DNA from: Spirochaetota bacterium
GTDB taxonomy: Bacteria > Spirochaetota > JAHITG01 > JAFGFC01
DNA: 37,322 bases
Reading direction: 5' to 3'
NCBI GenBank assembly: GCA_016931325.1
Contig: JAFGFC010000136.1
Location: 1-37,322 of the forward strand
In this document: one piece after another, positions 16,352-24,870 of the stretch
Layout of the letters: each line of letters opens with the position of its first letter
Position numbering within the stretch: the stretch's first letter is position 1
Program-made: the position numbers and the translations under genes
The notes under the pieces: generated by a model
Databases searched by the model: none
The model's input: only the letters and a program-made list of their open reading frames with translations
What the model was told of the DNA's origin: nothing

Positions 16352-16939
16352 CTACAGGTCAAATTTATAGCCGGCCCCCAGGCTGCCTCCCAGATTGAGG
16401 ACCGCGCTCTCCTTGACCGTCAGATCATAGATGAATTTCAACTCAAGGGGAAGAAAGAAATTTTCACTAATATTGTAAAGGTACCCTGTTTTAAAAACAG
16501 CATAGGTATCGGTCCCCAGGTATTCAGTATCGATATCTTTTTCTATGGCTGTATCTCCGAATTGTCCGCTGATCTGGTTGATAAATTCTATGCCCAGGCC
16601 GAAGAAAAGGCGAAAGGCAAAGGGATAGAGCTTGGCCACAAAACAATTTTTCATATTGATCATACTGATAAAGCTGTCTTGATTAAAGTCTGCTTCATTT
16701 AGATTATATCTTTCTTTCATAACTGAAAATTCATACTCCAGTGAGAAAGGAGACGATTCGATCTGAAATTCACTGGCCAGAGCAAAGCCCCATATGAATC
16801 CCTGCCATGACCCATAACCTTGAGGGCTGATATACCCGTAATGCAGGGGGATTTTAAAGGAAATAAGGGTAGCCTGGTTCTGGGCCCGGCTCAATATTCC
16901 CCAGAGGCAGAAGAAAAGAATAAGGGTCAGCTTTTTCAT
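16352..16939 (-). CDS. Predicted outer-membrane beta-barrel protein, family unknown
   Basis: A 195-aa secreted protein. The signal peptide covers about 1-19 (cleavage near SRA-QN). The mature part alternates polar and aromatic residues in short strands and ends GAGYKFDL, as small outer-membrane barrels do. No named family is recognised. Its ATG overlaps the HIT gene stop as ATGA, so it is probably the last gene of the long minus-strand run. It contains a single cysteine. Confidence 0.75.
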   Translation of the reverse strand: MKKLTLILFFCLWGILSRAQNQATLISFKIPLHYGYISPQGYGSWQGFIWGFALASEFQIESSPFSLEYEFSVMKERYNLNEADFNQDSFISMINMKNCFVAKLYPFAFRLFFGLGIEFINQISGQFGDTAIEKDIDTEYLGTDTYAVFKTGYLYNISENFFLPLELKFIYDLTVKESAVLNLGGSLGAGYKFDL

Positions 16940-17412
16940 TTTAATTTTTTATAGACTGATTCAAACGATTCTGAAAGTATCCTGTCCTTACCCAGAACAG
17001 GCATAAAGTTATTATCTCCCTCCCAGCGGGGGACGATATGAAGATGAATATGATCTTTGATCCCGGCCCCGGCGGTTTTCCCTATATTGATCCCTATATT
17101 GAATCCATGGGCCTTCATCACGCTTTTCATTTTGCGTAAATATTGCCGGGTTAACTTCATCATTTCCAATAAAGTGTTATCATCCAGATCTTCCAGGCAA
17201 GGAGTATGTTTATAAGGGACGACCATAATATGCCCGTTGTTATAGGGATACTTGTTCATGATCACAAAAACATGTTTCCCTCTGTGGATGATCAGATTCT
17301 CTTTGTCTTTCTTCTGCCTGGTGACAGAACAGAAAAGGCATTTTCGCGTTCTAGAGGAGAGGATATAGTCTATTCGCCAGGGCGCAAATAATCGCTTTAT
17401 AAATTCTTTCAT
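16936..17412 (-). CDS. HIT-family nucleotide hydrolase/transferase
   Basis: Histidine-triad protein of 158 aa that binds and cleaves nucleoside phosphate derivatives. The triad is HIHLHIVP with His121, His123 and His125. The N-terminal APWRIDYI and the pair CLFC (Cys25, Cys28) place it with the Ap4A phosphorylase/ATP adenylyltransferase-like branch rather than the short HinT proteins. Its exact substrate is uncertain. There is no good ribosome-binding site. It lies 14 nt downstream of the PIN-TRAM gene. Confidence 0.9.
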   Translation of the reverse strand: MKEFIKRLFAPWRIDYILSSRTRKCLFCSVTRQKKDKENLIIHRGKHVFVIMNKYPYNNGHIMVVPYKHTPCLEDLDDNTLLEMMKLTRQYLRKMKSVMKAHGFNIGINIGKTAGAGIKDHIHLHIVPRWEGDNNFMPVLGKDRILSESFESVYKKLK

Positions 17413-17426
17413 GATGTTAGGTTATA

Positions 17427-18422
17427 TTACTTGGCGAATATCATTCTCCCTGCCGTTGTCTGCAGGACACTTGTCACGATAACATCCACTTTTTTACCCA
17501 TATATTGCAGGCCTTCCTCGACAACCACCATGGTCCCGTCTTCAAGATATCCGATCCCCTGGCTGGGATCTTTTCCTTCCCGTATGATCTGAACGGTCAA
17601 CTCTTCCCCGGGAAGAACAATGGGTTTCAGAGCATTGGCCAGCTCGTTAATATTGAGGACTTTGACCCCGTGTATCTGTGCCACTTTATTCAGGTTATAG
17701 TCGTTAGTGATGATCCCGGCCACAAATTTTTTAGCCAGCTCGATCAGTTTTTCATCCACTTCCCTGATACTGGGAAAATCATCATCCACGATCTGAACAA
17801 GGGTCTTGATCCCCTTTTTGATCTTGTTCAGAATATCGAGTCCTCTGCGGCCGCGCTGCCGTTTGAGAGAATCGGAACTGTCAGCGATCTGCTGAAGTTC
17901 ATTAAGAACAAAACGGGGGATGATCAGGATCCCCTCTAAAAATCCGGTCTCACAGATATCAGCGATCCTGCCGTCAATGATGACCGATGTATCCAGTATT
18001 TTGTAATTTTCAACCTTTTCTTCATCCTTGAGCGGCACGCGCACCTTGGCATCAAAAGAAGAACCAGGTAATCTTATTTCAAAGCTCTTGTAATATAAAA
18101 TAACTCCCAGAGAATAAGAAGATATGAGGATAAAAAGGATACGGAAATAATGTTCAGAACCCGCGGGAAAAGTCAATATGGGTGAGAGCAATTTAAAAAT
18201 AAGATCACCTAAAATAAATCCAAATAAAACACCAATAACAGAGAAAAAGATCCTTTGACCGTTCAGCTTGGCCAGTTGGAATGTTAAAAATTTAAAAAGG
18301 CCACCTGTGACAAGACCACCGATGGCATAATAAATGATCATGGACGTATGGCCCGTCGAATAACCCATTATGGCAGAAATTCCGCCCATGACAAGTATGA
18401 ATATAATATCCAGTACACGCAT
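17427..18422 (-). CDS. Membrane-anchored PIN-TRAM protein (YacL-like)
   Basis: A 331-aa protein with four N-terminal membrane segments (about 5-115), a PIN nuclease-like domain (142-255) and a C-terminal TRAM domain (265-330). Conserved PIN acidic residues are visible: Asp144 and Asp150 in [10 protein letters not shown], and the Asp of ITNDYN. TRAM domains bind RNA, so a membrane-tethered ribonuclease is the best guess. B. subtilis YacL has this layout and also sits near radA, a conserved neighbourhood. AAAGGTGGT precedes the ATG. Confidence 0.9.
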   Translation of the reverse strand: MRVLDIIFILVMGGISAIMGYSTGHTSMIIYYAIGGLVTGGLFKFLTFQLAKLNGQRIFFSVIGVLFGFILGDLIFKLLSPILTFPAGSEHYFRILFILISSYSLGVILYYKSFEIRLPGSSFDAKVRVPLKDEEKVENYKILDTSVIIDGRIADICETGFLEGILIIPRFVLNELQQIADSSDSLKRQRGRRGLDILNKIKKGIKTLVQIVDDDFPSIREVDEKLIELAKKFVAGIITNDYNLNKVAQIHGVKVLNINELANALKPIVLPGEELTVQIIREGKDPSQGIGYLEDGTMVVVEEGLQYMGKKVDVIVTSVLQTTAGRMIFAK

Positions 18423-18478
18423 TTTTAAGCACCACCTTTCTAATTAAAATTTGGGAGTAATATAACAATTTTAAATTG

Positions 18479-18955
18479 TTAAGGCAAGACTTTATTTACC
18501 ATTTTTTCGGCTTCTTCGTAAGTCATCTTTTTCGCGATGGAGATCTCCGTGATGATCTGGTTTAAAGCGCTTTCATACATTTTTCGCTCCATCAGGGAAA
18601 GCTCTTTCTCCTTGTTCCTGTTATTCAGGTCCCGAACAACCTGAGCAATATCATAAATAGAGCCTGTTTTTATCTTGTCCGTATTGTTCTGGTATCTTGT
18701 TTTCCAGTCTTCGTGAAGTTTCCCCCCTTTATTACCCAGTATTTTGAGTATTTTATTCACTTCTCTTTTATCAATAACAGCCCTTAATCCGATTTCATCG
18801 GCCTTATCAACCGGCACCATGATCTTTATATTGCCCTGAAGGATCTTGATAATATAATATTTAGTTGCTTTTTCAAGGATCTTTTTTTTCTCGATCGAAT
18901 TGATCTTTCCAACCCCATGCATTGGATATACGACATTTTGTCCGACTTTGTACAT
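18479..18955 (-). CDS. carD: CarD-family transcriptional regulator
   Basis: Binds the RNA polymerase beta subunit and steadies open complexes, notably at rRNA promoters in studied species. The protein has 158 aa. The N-terminal Tudor-like RNA-polymerase-interacting domain starts YKVGQNVVYPMHGVG, and a helical C-terminal DNA-binding domain follows (about 65-158). I set the start at the ATG at 18955 because AAGGAGG lies 6 nt upstream; the longer frame would use a TTG at 18976 overlapping radA. It sits between radA and the PIN-TRAM gene. Confidence 0.93.
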   Translation of the reverse strand: MYKVGQNVVYPMHGVGKINSIEKKKILEKATKYYIIKILQGNIKIMVPVDKADEIGLRAVIDKREVNKILKILGNKGGKLHEDWKTRYQNNTDKIKTGSIYDIAQVVRDLNNRNKEKELSLMERKMYESALNQIITEISIAKKMTYEEAEKMVNKVLP

Positions 18956-18972
18956 TGTTCTCCTCCTTATTT

Positions 18973-20334
18973 TCAAATAACGGTATTTAATTCGTTAATA
19001 TATTTAATGGGCTGGATCTCCTTTATCCCGGCGGATCGTTTTCCCAGCTTTTTCAGATTGCCGTAAGGGATGATCATCTTTTCAAACCCCATCTTAATGG
19101 ATTCATCAATACGCTGATTGATATAGGTGACAGGTCTGATCTCACCGGTTAATCCCACTTCGCCGATCAAAACGGACTTGACGGGGGCCGCTTTGTTCTT
19201 CGCGCTGGAAAGCACAGCCGCGGCAATTGCCAGGTCGATGGAAGGTTCTTTGATCTTCATGCCGCCGGCTATTTTTAAATAGATCTCCTGATGCGCCAGG
19301 TTCAAGCCAACCAGTTTTTCCAGTATGGCGGTTAAAAGCAACAGCTTGTTAAAATCAGTACCTTCCACAACGCGTCTTGGATAAGGCAGGTTGGAAGGCA
19401 CCACAAGAGCCTGGAGTTCGACCAACAGCGGTCTTGTGCCCTCCATGATCGTGGTGATCACGGAACCGGGCATTTTTTTATCATGGGCCTCCAGAAAATA
19501 GGACGAAGGATTGCTTACCGGCTCAAGGCCGTTCTGTGTCATCTCAAAAACACCGATCTCATACGTCGAGCCGAAACGGTTCTTCTGACTTTTCAAAAGC
19601 CTGAAGGAATGATACCGTTCCCCTTCCATATAAAGCACAACATCCACAATGTGTTCCAGAGCTTTGGGCCCGGCAATGTTGCCTTCTTTGGTCACGTGGC
19701 CGATCAAAAATACCGGCAGATTCATCTTTTTCGCCATGTGCAACAGGGTGCTGGTGGTCTCTCTTATCTGGGAAAAGCTGCCGGTTATTTTATAAAATTG
19801 GGGATTGTTGATCGTCTGGATGGAATCAATGATCACACATTTCGGCTCAAGGGAATGTGTATAATCCAGAATAAGGTTGATGTCCGTTTCCGGTAAAATG
19901 ATAATATTATCGCTTTTTATTCCCAGCCGGTCAGAGCGAAGCTTGATCTGTTCCGGAGACTCTTCCCCGGAAATATACAGAACCTTTCCCTGAGAAGCGA
20001 TCCTCTCGCTCACCTGCAGTAACAGAGTCGATTTTCCGATCCCCGGCTCCCCGCCGATCAATATCACTGATCCGGGTACGGCTCCTCCTCCCAGAACACG
20101 ATCGAATTCCATGATCCCCGAACTGATCCGTTTGGATTGGGCAGGGGCAATATCTTTTAAATTCTTCACGCCTGAGGGAACTTTTACGTTCTTTGTCCGG
20201 GATGGTTGAGATGTTGACAGGATCTCTTCATTGAGGGTGTTCCATGAGCCGCAGGACGTGCATCGCCCCAGCCATTTCGGGGTCTGGTATCCGCATTCAG
20301 CGCAGACATACATCTTTTTTACTTTTGTGCTCAT
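18973..20334 (-). CDS. radA: DNA repair protein RadA
   Basis: RecA-like ATPase that helps branch migration during recombination. The 453 aa start at the ATG at 20334, immediately after the mlaD stop, which puts the C4 zinc finger at the very N-terminus (Cys11, Cys14, Cys25, Cys28). The Walker A motif GGEPGIGKST spans about 94-103. The RadA-specific KNRFG motif follows in the ATPase core, then a Lon-like domain containing GGMKIKEPSIDLA. A longer frame from 20436 overlaps mlaD and is not believable. RadA is usually found near carD and PIN-TRAM genes, as here. Confidence 0.96.
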   Translation of the reverse strand: MSTKVKKMYVCAECGYQTPKWLGRCTSCGSWNTLNEEILSTSQPSRTKNVKVPSGVKNLKDIAPAQSKRISSGIMEFDRVLGGGAVPGSVILIGGEPGIGKSTLLLQVSERIASQGKVLYISGEESPEQIKLRSDRLGIKSDNIIILPETDINLILDYTHSLEPKCVIIDSIQTINNPQFYKITGSFSQIRETTSTLLHMAKKMNLPVFLIGHVTKEGNIAGPKALEHIVDVVLYMEGERYHSFRLLKSQKNRFGSTYEIGVFEMTQNGLEPVSNPSSYFLEAHDKKMPGSVITTIMEGTRPLLVELQALVVPSNLPYPRRVVEGTDFNKLLLLTAILEKLVGLNLAHQEIYLKIAGGMKIKEPSIDLAIAAAVLSSAKNKAAPVKSVLIGEVGLTGEIRPVTYINQRIDESIKMGFEKMIIPYGNLKKLGKRSAGIKEIQPIKYINELNTVI

Positions 20335-20335
20335 G

Positions 20336-21262
20336 TTATTTCCATAATAACGTTCTGGGATTTTTTTTGATCTGTTCGGAAAATTTGGCCAGATTATCAG
20401 ATGTTTTTTTGAGATTATCATAGACTTCGGCTTCATAGATCAGTTTACCAATGGTCCCCTGTTTGCGCTTGACAGCCCGTGTAATATCTTCCAGGTTATT
20501 GGACGAACGTTCCAGGTCCTTCATGGCGCTTCGAAGCCTGATTGTTGTGCTTTCAAGATTCTTGATGGTCTCGTTGATCCTCTTCTGGTTCTCTTCTGAA
20601 ATATCGCTGATATTCTCTGTCAATTTTTTTACCTGTTCCAGCACAGAAACCAGATTTTTTTCCAGCGAGTCAGCGGCATTTTTTATATTCATGATGGTTG
20701 ACCGCAGATAAGGCCGGTTCTCTTTCACGAGCATATCAAGATTGTACGCCAGGTCCCCGGCATTATTGAATAACTGGGAAAAGGAACGTTTTACTTCATC
20801 ATCGGTCAAAGTGGGCCCAAAAACACCTTTCATCAGTTTGGCCAGTTTGATGCTCATCGCATCCAGGCTGATCGGGTCCACCCCTGTTACCAGATCTCCA
20901 TCTTTTAAATATTCTCCTTCTCCTTCATATCCGTTGATCTCAACATATTTTTCTCCTAAAAGTCCCATGGTGTAGATCAATATTTCGTTCCCGGGCTTGA
21001 TCTTGAACTCTTCATTAAGATAAATAACAACTTCAACCTGATCTCCGGCGGGTTGAATATCTATCACCTTTCCTACCCTTATGCCGCCGGCAAAAATAAC
21101 CGGCGCGCCGATCTTCAGATCTCCTATAAAGTTGAATTTTATCCGCAGTTTGTACCCTTCTTCTTTAAACCGTATCTTTCCCAGAAAAAAAGTGGAACTG
21201 ATAAAGATAGCGATGACCATTATGGATATGATGCCTAATTTAAATTCCGGTGATAATTTCAT
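20336..21262 (-). CDS. mlaD: MCE-domain protein, MlaD-like
   Basis: Periplasmic lipid-binding subunit of an MCE transport system, anchored by one N-terminal helix (about 8-27). It has 308 aa. The MCE domain covers about 35-115 (FNFIGDLKIGAPVIFAGGIRVG). After it comes a long helical region (about 130-300) with heptad-like LEKNLVSVLEQVKKL repeats, longer than in E. coli MlaD. That tail could build a tunnel across the periplasm, as proposed for other long MCE proteins. GAGGAG lies 6 nt before the ATG. A family A repeat separates it from mlaF. Confidence 0.92.
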   Translation of the reverse strand: MKLSPEFKLGIISIMVIAIFISSTFFLGKIRFKEEGYKLRIKFNFIGDLKIGAPVIFAGGIRVGKVIDIQPAGDQVEVVIYLNEEFKIKPGNEILIYTMGLLGEKYVEINGYEGEGEYLKDGDLVTGVDPISLDAMSIKLAKLMKGVFGPTLTDDEVKRSFSQLFNNAGDLAYNLDMLVKENRPYLRSTIMNIKNAADSLEKNLVSVLEQVKKLTENISDISEENQKRINETIKNLESTTIRLRSAMKDLERSSNNLEDITRAVKRKQGTIGKLIYEAEVYDNLKKTSDNLAKFSEQIKKNPRTLLWK

Positions 21263-21292
21263 TCGTTACTCCTCGATGCACTTCTTGTTGTT

Positions 21293-21409
21293 GATCGAAT
21301 CCTATCCCTCCTTGTCCCGTGGAATTTCGAAGAAATCCCCGGGATTAAATCCCCGCAATTCATATAATTGCAGGGGAGGGATTCGATCCGACTCACTTCC
21401 TGTGAGTCG
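21293..21409. repeat. Family A structured repeat, copy A3 (full-length type)
   Basis: The 8-bp outer stem GATCGAAT (21293-21300) pairs with ATTCGATC (21381-21388), extended by CCCTCC (21306-21311) with GGAGGG (21375-21380). Inside are two hairpins: TCCCG/CGGGA around a GGA-TTTC stem, and CCCCGCAATT with AATTGC-A-GGGG. The terminal 8-bp hairpin is 21389-21396 with 21402-21409, loop TTCCT. It fills the mlaF-mlaD gap; that operon reads the opposite strand, so its transcript carries the reverse complement. Confidence 0.85.
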
Positions 21410-21411
21410 TA

Positions 21412-22179
21412 CTAATACGGTATCGGGCCCTCTGATTTCCCCGTTATGAACTGGTGGACAAAAGGATCTTTTGTCTTCTTCACCTGATCCGGTGTCCCCT
21501 GGAAAATGATCTTGCCCTGGTATATCATAGCGATCCGGTCAGCGACCTTGTAGGCTGAGACCATATCATGTGTCACGATGATAGAGGTGACGGATAATCT
21601 TTTCTTCATTTCTATCATCAGGTCATTGATCGCATCAGCCGTAATAGGGTCAAGGCCCGTGGTCGGTTCATCATAAAGCAATATCTCGGGTTCAATAGCC
21701 AGCGCCCGGGCCAGTCCGGCTCTTTTTTTCATGCCGCCGGAGAGTTCAGCCGGTTTCAGGTCAAGAACATCGTACAGGCCCACAAGGGCCAGCTTGTCCT
21801 GAACGATCTTTCTGATCTTTTCTTTCCCCAGTTCCTTTCTGTATCGATAGAGAAAGAATCCCACGTTTTCATCAATATTCAAAGAATCAAAAAGAGCGGC
21901 TCCCTGAAAGACCATGCCGATCTTCATCTGTATTTTGGTTAAACGGGTATCATCCAGATGGGTTATTTCTGTCCCTTCAATATGGATCCTGCCTTTGTCC
22001 GGCTTCATAAGCCCTGAAATATGTTTTAACAGGACACTTTTTCCCACACCGCTTCGTCCGATCACAACCAGATTTTCGCCTCTGCGCACGGTTAAATCTA
22101 ATCCGTCAAGGACTTTGTTCTGTGACAGGGATTTATGAACATCAGAAAGCTCAATGATGGCATCGGACTTTTGAGACAA
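21412..22179 (-). CDS. mlaF: MCE-system ATP-binding protein, MlaF-like
   Basis: ABC-type ATPase (255 aa) that drives the MlaE permease in phospholipid transport between the two membranes. Walker A is GRSGVGKS (41-48), the signature is LSGGMKKRAGLARAL and Walker B is LLYDEPTTGLDP. The C-terminus EGPIPY matches the short tail seen in MlaF relatives. The start is TTG at 22179, with AAAGGAG 6 nt upstream. mlaE lies 11 nt upstream and mlaD follows after a 149-nt gap holding repeat A3. Confidence 0.95.
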   Translation of the reverse strand: MSQKSDAIIELSDVHKSLSQNKVLDGLDLTVRRGENLVVIGRSGVGKSVLLKHISGLMKPDKGRIHIEGTEITHLDDTRLTKIQMKIGMVFQGAALFDSLNIDENVGFFLYRYRKELGKEKIRKIVQDKLALVGLYDVLDLKPAELSGGMKKRAGLARALAIEPEILLYDEPTTGLDPITADAINDLMIEMKKRLSVTSIIVTHDMVSAYKVADRIAMIYQGKIIFQGTPDQVKKTKDPFVHQFITGKSEGPIPY

Positions 22180-22190
22180 TCGCTTCTCCT

Positions 22191-22973
22191 TTAAATATGT
22201 AAAGTAAAATTTAAAAAGGACGTCAGGAAATAATCCGCCACAAGGATAAAAATGGAGGACGTCACGACAGAACTGATGGTCGATTTTCCTACCCCCTCGG
22301 CTCCACCTGAAGTGGCAAAACCCTTGTAACAGCCAACAGTGGCGATGATCATTCCAAAACAGCCGGATTTTATCAGCCCGCTTAAAATATCACCCATTTT
22401 CAAGGCTGATTTTGAATTATAATAATAGGTTAAGAAAGGGGTCTCCAGCTCCAGAACAGAGACGATCGCGCCCCCGAGCCAGCCGATAAAATCAGCGAAC
22501 ATAACCAGAGCCGGCGTCATGAACAGAAGGGCCAGGAACCGGGGCACGGCCAGATAATGGACGGGATTGGTGCCCAGCGTCTTCAGAGCATCGATCTGTT
22601 CGGTGACCTGCATGGTCCCGATCTCAGCCGCGATGGACGAGCCGATCCGCCCCGCCATGATCAGAGCGGTCAGAACAGGAGCCAGTTCCCTTGTCATGGA
22701 AACAGAAACAACGCTTCCGATAAACTGTGACATGCCTTTCAGGGTGGCTTCCAGGGTCAATCCTGTCTGAAGGGCCATGACCATACCGGTAAAAAGCGAG
22801 GTAATAAAAATAACAGGTAGCGAATTATATCCGATGTGGACCATTTGACCCACAATATTCTTTGTATCAAAAGGTTTCCTGAACATCCACTTCAGGGTGG
22901 CCAGAAACAAAGAGGTGATCTGGCCCAGGGACGTTATGGCCTGCAGAATTTTTCTGCCAATGTATTCGAACAT
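22191..22973 (-). CDS. mlaE: MCE-system permease, MlaE-like
   Basis: Inner-membrane permease of the MCE phospholipid transporter, 260 aa with about five or six membrane segments. The family core TSLFTGMVMALQTG and the segment RELAPVLTALIMAGRIGSS are clear, followed by EIGTMQVTEQIDAL. Its ATG (22973) shares one base with the dnaB stop (TGATG), with GAGGTAG just upstream inside dnaB. Translation is therefore probably coupled to dnaB. mlaB and mlaC are not in the window. Confidence 0.94.
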   Translation of the reverse strand: MFEYIGRKILQAITSLGQITSLFLATLKWMFRKPFDTKNIVGQMVHIGYNSLPVIFITSLFTGMVMALQTGLTLEATLKGMSQFIGSVVSVSMTRELAPVLTALIMAGRIGSSIAAEIGTMQVTEQIDALKTLGTNPVHYLAVPRFLALLFMTPALVMFADFIGWLGGAIVSVLELETPFLTYYYNSKSALKMGDILSGLIKSGCFGMIIATVGCYKGFATSGGAEGVGKSTISSVVTSSIFILVADYFLTSFLNFTLHI

Positions 22974-24334
22974 CAAGCTACCTCTGTGGGCACATAATCC
23001 ACTTTTTCAAGATTGGTGAACCGGGTAAAGCTCTTGTGGAACAGAACCTCGCGGGTTCCGATCGGACCATTGCGCTGTTTGGCCACGATCAATTCGCAGA
23101 CGATCGGTTTGTCATCTCCTTCGTCCTCGAGCGGGCGATGAATGAAAAGGACCACGTCAGCGTCCTGCTCGATAGCACCGGATTCACGCAGATCAGAGAG
23201 CTGGGGTTTCTTATCTTTTCTTTCTTCCACTTTCCGGCTTAGCTGAGAGAGCGCGATGACAGGAATGGTCAACTCCCTGGCCAGGGCTTTCAGGGAACGG
23301 GAAATAAAGGAGATCTCCTGCTGGCGGTTCTCATGCTTCCCGGCCAGATTGATCAGCTGAAGGTAATCGATCAGAAGCATTTTTAAATTATAGCGGGATA
23401 CCGCCCTCCTGGCCTTGGCCCTCAATTCCATAAGAGACAGGGCGGCCGTGTCGTCAATAAAGATCGGCGCATCGGATATGATCGCGGCTGAATTGGTCAG
23501 AGGGCCCCAATCCGCTTCACTGATATAACCCGTGCGCAGATTTTTAATGTTCACCTTGGCCTGGGACCCGAGCATCCTGTAAATGATCTGTTCGCGGGAC
23601 ATTTCAAGGCTGAACAGGCCCACCGGTATATTCTTTTCAATGGCCGCATGTTCGATGATATTCAAGGCCAGAGATGTTTTTCCCATGGTGGGACGGGCCG
23701 CGATAACGATAAAATCTGAATTCTGAAACCCGGCCGTCAATTCATCGATTTGATGCAGACCACAGGGGATACCGGTCACGTATTCCTTGCGGTTGTAAAG
23801 GTTATCGATCAGCTTGATAACATCTTTCATCATATCGCCGACTTTCACAAATTCTTTGCCGATCTTTCTGCCTGTTATTTCAAATATGATCTGCTCCGCC
23901 TTATCCAGTATTTCTGAGATATCCGAGGCTTTCCCCGACTCATACGCTGTCATCAGGATCTGATTGGCTGCTGAGATGAGTTTTCGTAATGTGGATTTTT
24001 CAATGATAATATCCGCATAGTGAGAAAAGTTAGCCGAGGTGGGGACGCTGTCCAGGAGATCATTTAAATACTGCACACCTCCTATCTCGTCCAGGAGGTT
24101 CTTGTCTTTAAGATAAGACGTCAGGGTAACGAGATCGACCGGTAACGAACGGTCAAAGATCTCGGCAATGGCATTAAAGACATAGCGATGTGATTCTTTG
24201 TAAAAATCATCGCTGCGCAGGCGTTCTATCCCTTCAGAGACCGTTTCTGCATCCAGGAGCATGGCCCCTAAGGCCGCCTGCTCAGCTTCAATGTTATAAG
24301 GGGGCACCTTGCCTGCGATAAATTCTTTTACCAT
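22973..24334 (-). CDS. dnaB: Replicative DNA helicase
   Basis: Hexameric helicase that unwinds DNA at the replication fork. The 453 aa carry the N-terminal DnaB domain (PPYNIEAEQAALGAMLLD, about 10-115) and a RecA-like motor domain. Walker A is ARPTMGKT (213-220); the family segment IVIAARPTMGKTSLALNI is intact, as is LSDLRESGAIEQDADVV. There is no intein, although DnaB genes often carry one at this site. It follows rplI by 14 nt, the usual rpsR-rplI-dnaB order. Confidence 0.97.
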   Translation of the reverse strand: MVKEFIAGKVPPYNIEAEQAALGAMLLDAETVSEGIERLRSDDFYKESHRYVFNAIAEIFDRSLPVDLVTLTSYLKDKNLLDEIGGVQYLNDLLDSVPTSANFSHYADIIIEKSTLRKLISAANQILMTAYESGKASDISEILDKAEQIIFEITGRKIGKEFVKVGDMMKDVIKLIDNLYNRKEYVTGIPCGLHQIDELTAGFQNSDFIVIAARPTMGKTSLALNIIEHAAIEKNIPVGLFSLEMSREQIIYRMLGSQAKVNIKNLRTGYISEADWGPLTNSAAIISDAPIFIDDTAALSLMELRAKARRAVSRYNLKMLLIDYLQLINLAGKHENRQQEISFISRSLKALARELTIPVIALSQLSRKVEERKDKKPQLSDLRESGAIEQDADVVLFIHRPLEDEGDDKPIVCELIVAKQRNGPIGTREVLFHKSFTRFTNLEKVDYVPTEVA

Positions 24335-24348
24335 TTCATATCACTCTT

Positions 24349-24792
24349 TTATTCTTTGGCCACCCAGACTTTAAGATCAGCTTTTACTTCAGGGTGAAGT
24401 CTTATCGGTATATGATAGATACCAAGTTTCTTTAAAGGTTCCTGCATTTCCAGCTGTTTCTTATCCAGGTCAAGGCCCAGGGATTTGACCTTATCAATGA
24501 TCTGCTGGGCCGTGATAGAACCGAATAATTTCTCATCTTCCCCTACTTTGGCCTGAATGGTGCAGTCTGTTTTTTCGATCTTTTCTTTCAGTTCTTTCGC
24601 CTGTTGAACGACCTTGGCTTCTTTTCTGGACTGCTGTCTTTTTTCTTCCTCCAGTCTCTTTAAATTTTGCTTGCTGGCCTGAAGAGCCAGTTTGTTCGGG
24701 ATAAGATAGTTGGCGGCAAAACCTTTTTTTACCTCTTTTATGTCACCTTTGTATCCTAATTTATCAACATCGGTGATCAGAATGACTTTCAT
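24349..24792 (-). CDS. rplI: 50S ribosomal protein L9
   Basis: Binds 23S rRNA near the L1 stalk. The 147 aa are the normal length. It starts MKVILITDVDKLGYKGD and contains the N-terminal GFAANYLIPNKLA motif, a long central helix and a C-terminal domain ending HPEVKADLKVWV. The start is ATG at 24792, just downstream of AAGGAGGAGG; a longer frame to 24834 would begin upstream of that site. A REP-like hairpin lies in the gap to the upstream gene. Confidence 0.97.
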   Translation of the reverse strand: MKVILITDVDKLGYKGDIKEVKKGFAANYLIPNKLALQASKQNLKRLEEEKRQQSRKEAKVVQQAKELKEKIEKTDCTIQAKVGEDEKLFGSITAQQIIDKVKSLGLDLDKKQLEMQEPLKKLGIYHIPIRLHPEVKADLKVWVAKE

Positions 24793-24839
24793 ACGTTCCT
24801 CCTCCTTGCGATTTACATTTGGGAAATATTTCAAATTTT

Positions 24840-24861
24840 CCGAGCCTAAAGGCTCGGCTAC
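24840..24861 (-). repeat. REP-like element, family B, copy B1
   Basis: On the minus strand this reads GTAG followed by CCGAGCC-TTTA-GGCTCGG, a perfect 7-bp hairpin. A GTAG tetranucleotide at the 5' foot of a hairpin is the mark of REP elements mobilised by RAYT transposases. It sits between the DUF2232 gene and rplI. Confidence 0.7.
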
Positions 24862-24870
24862 AAGATGAAT

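Noticed and set aside
18463-18480. Terminator between the PIN-TRAM and carD genes (AACAATT/AATTGTT)
   Set aside because: The stem is entirely AT-rich, short, and without a following T run on the minus strand. The genes also look co-transcribed.
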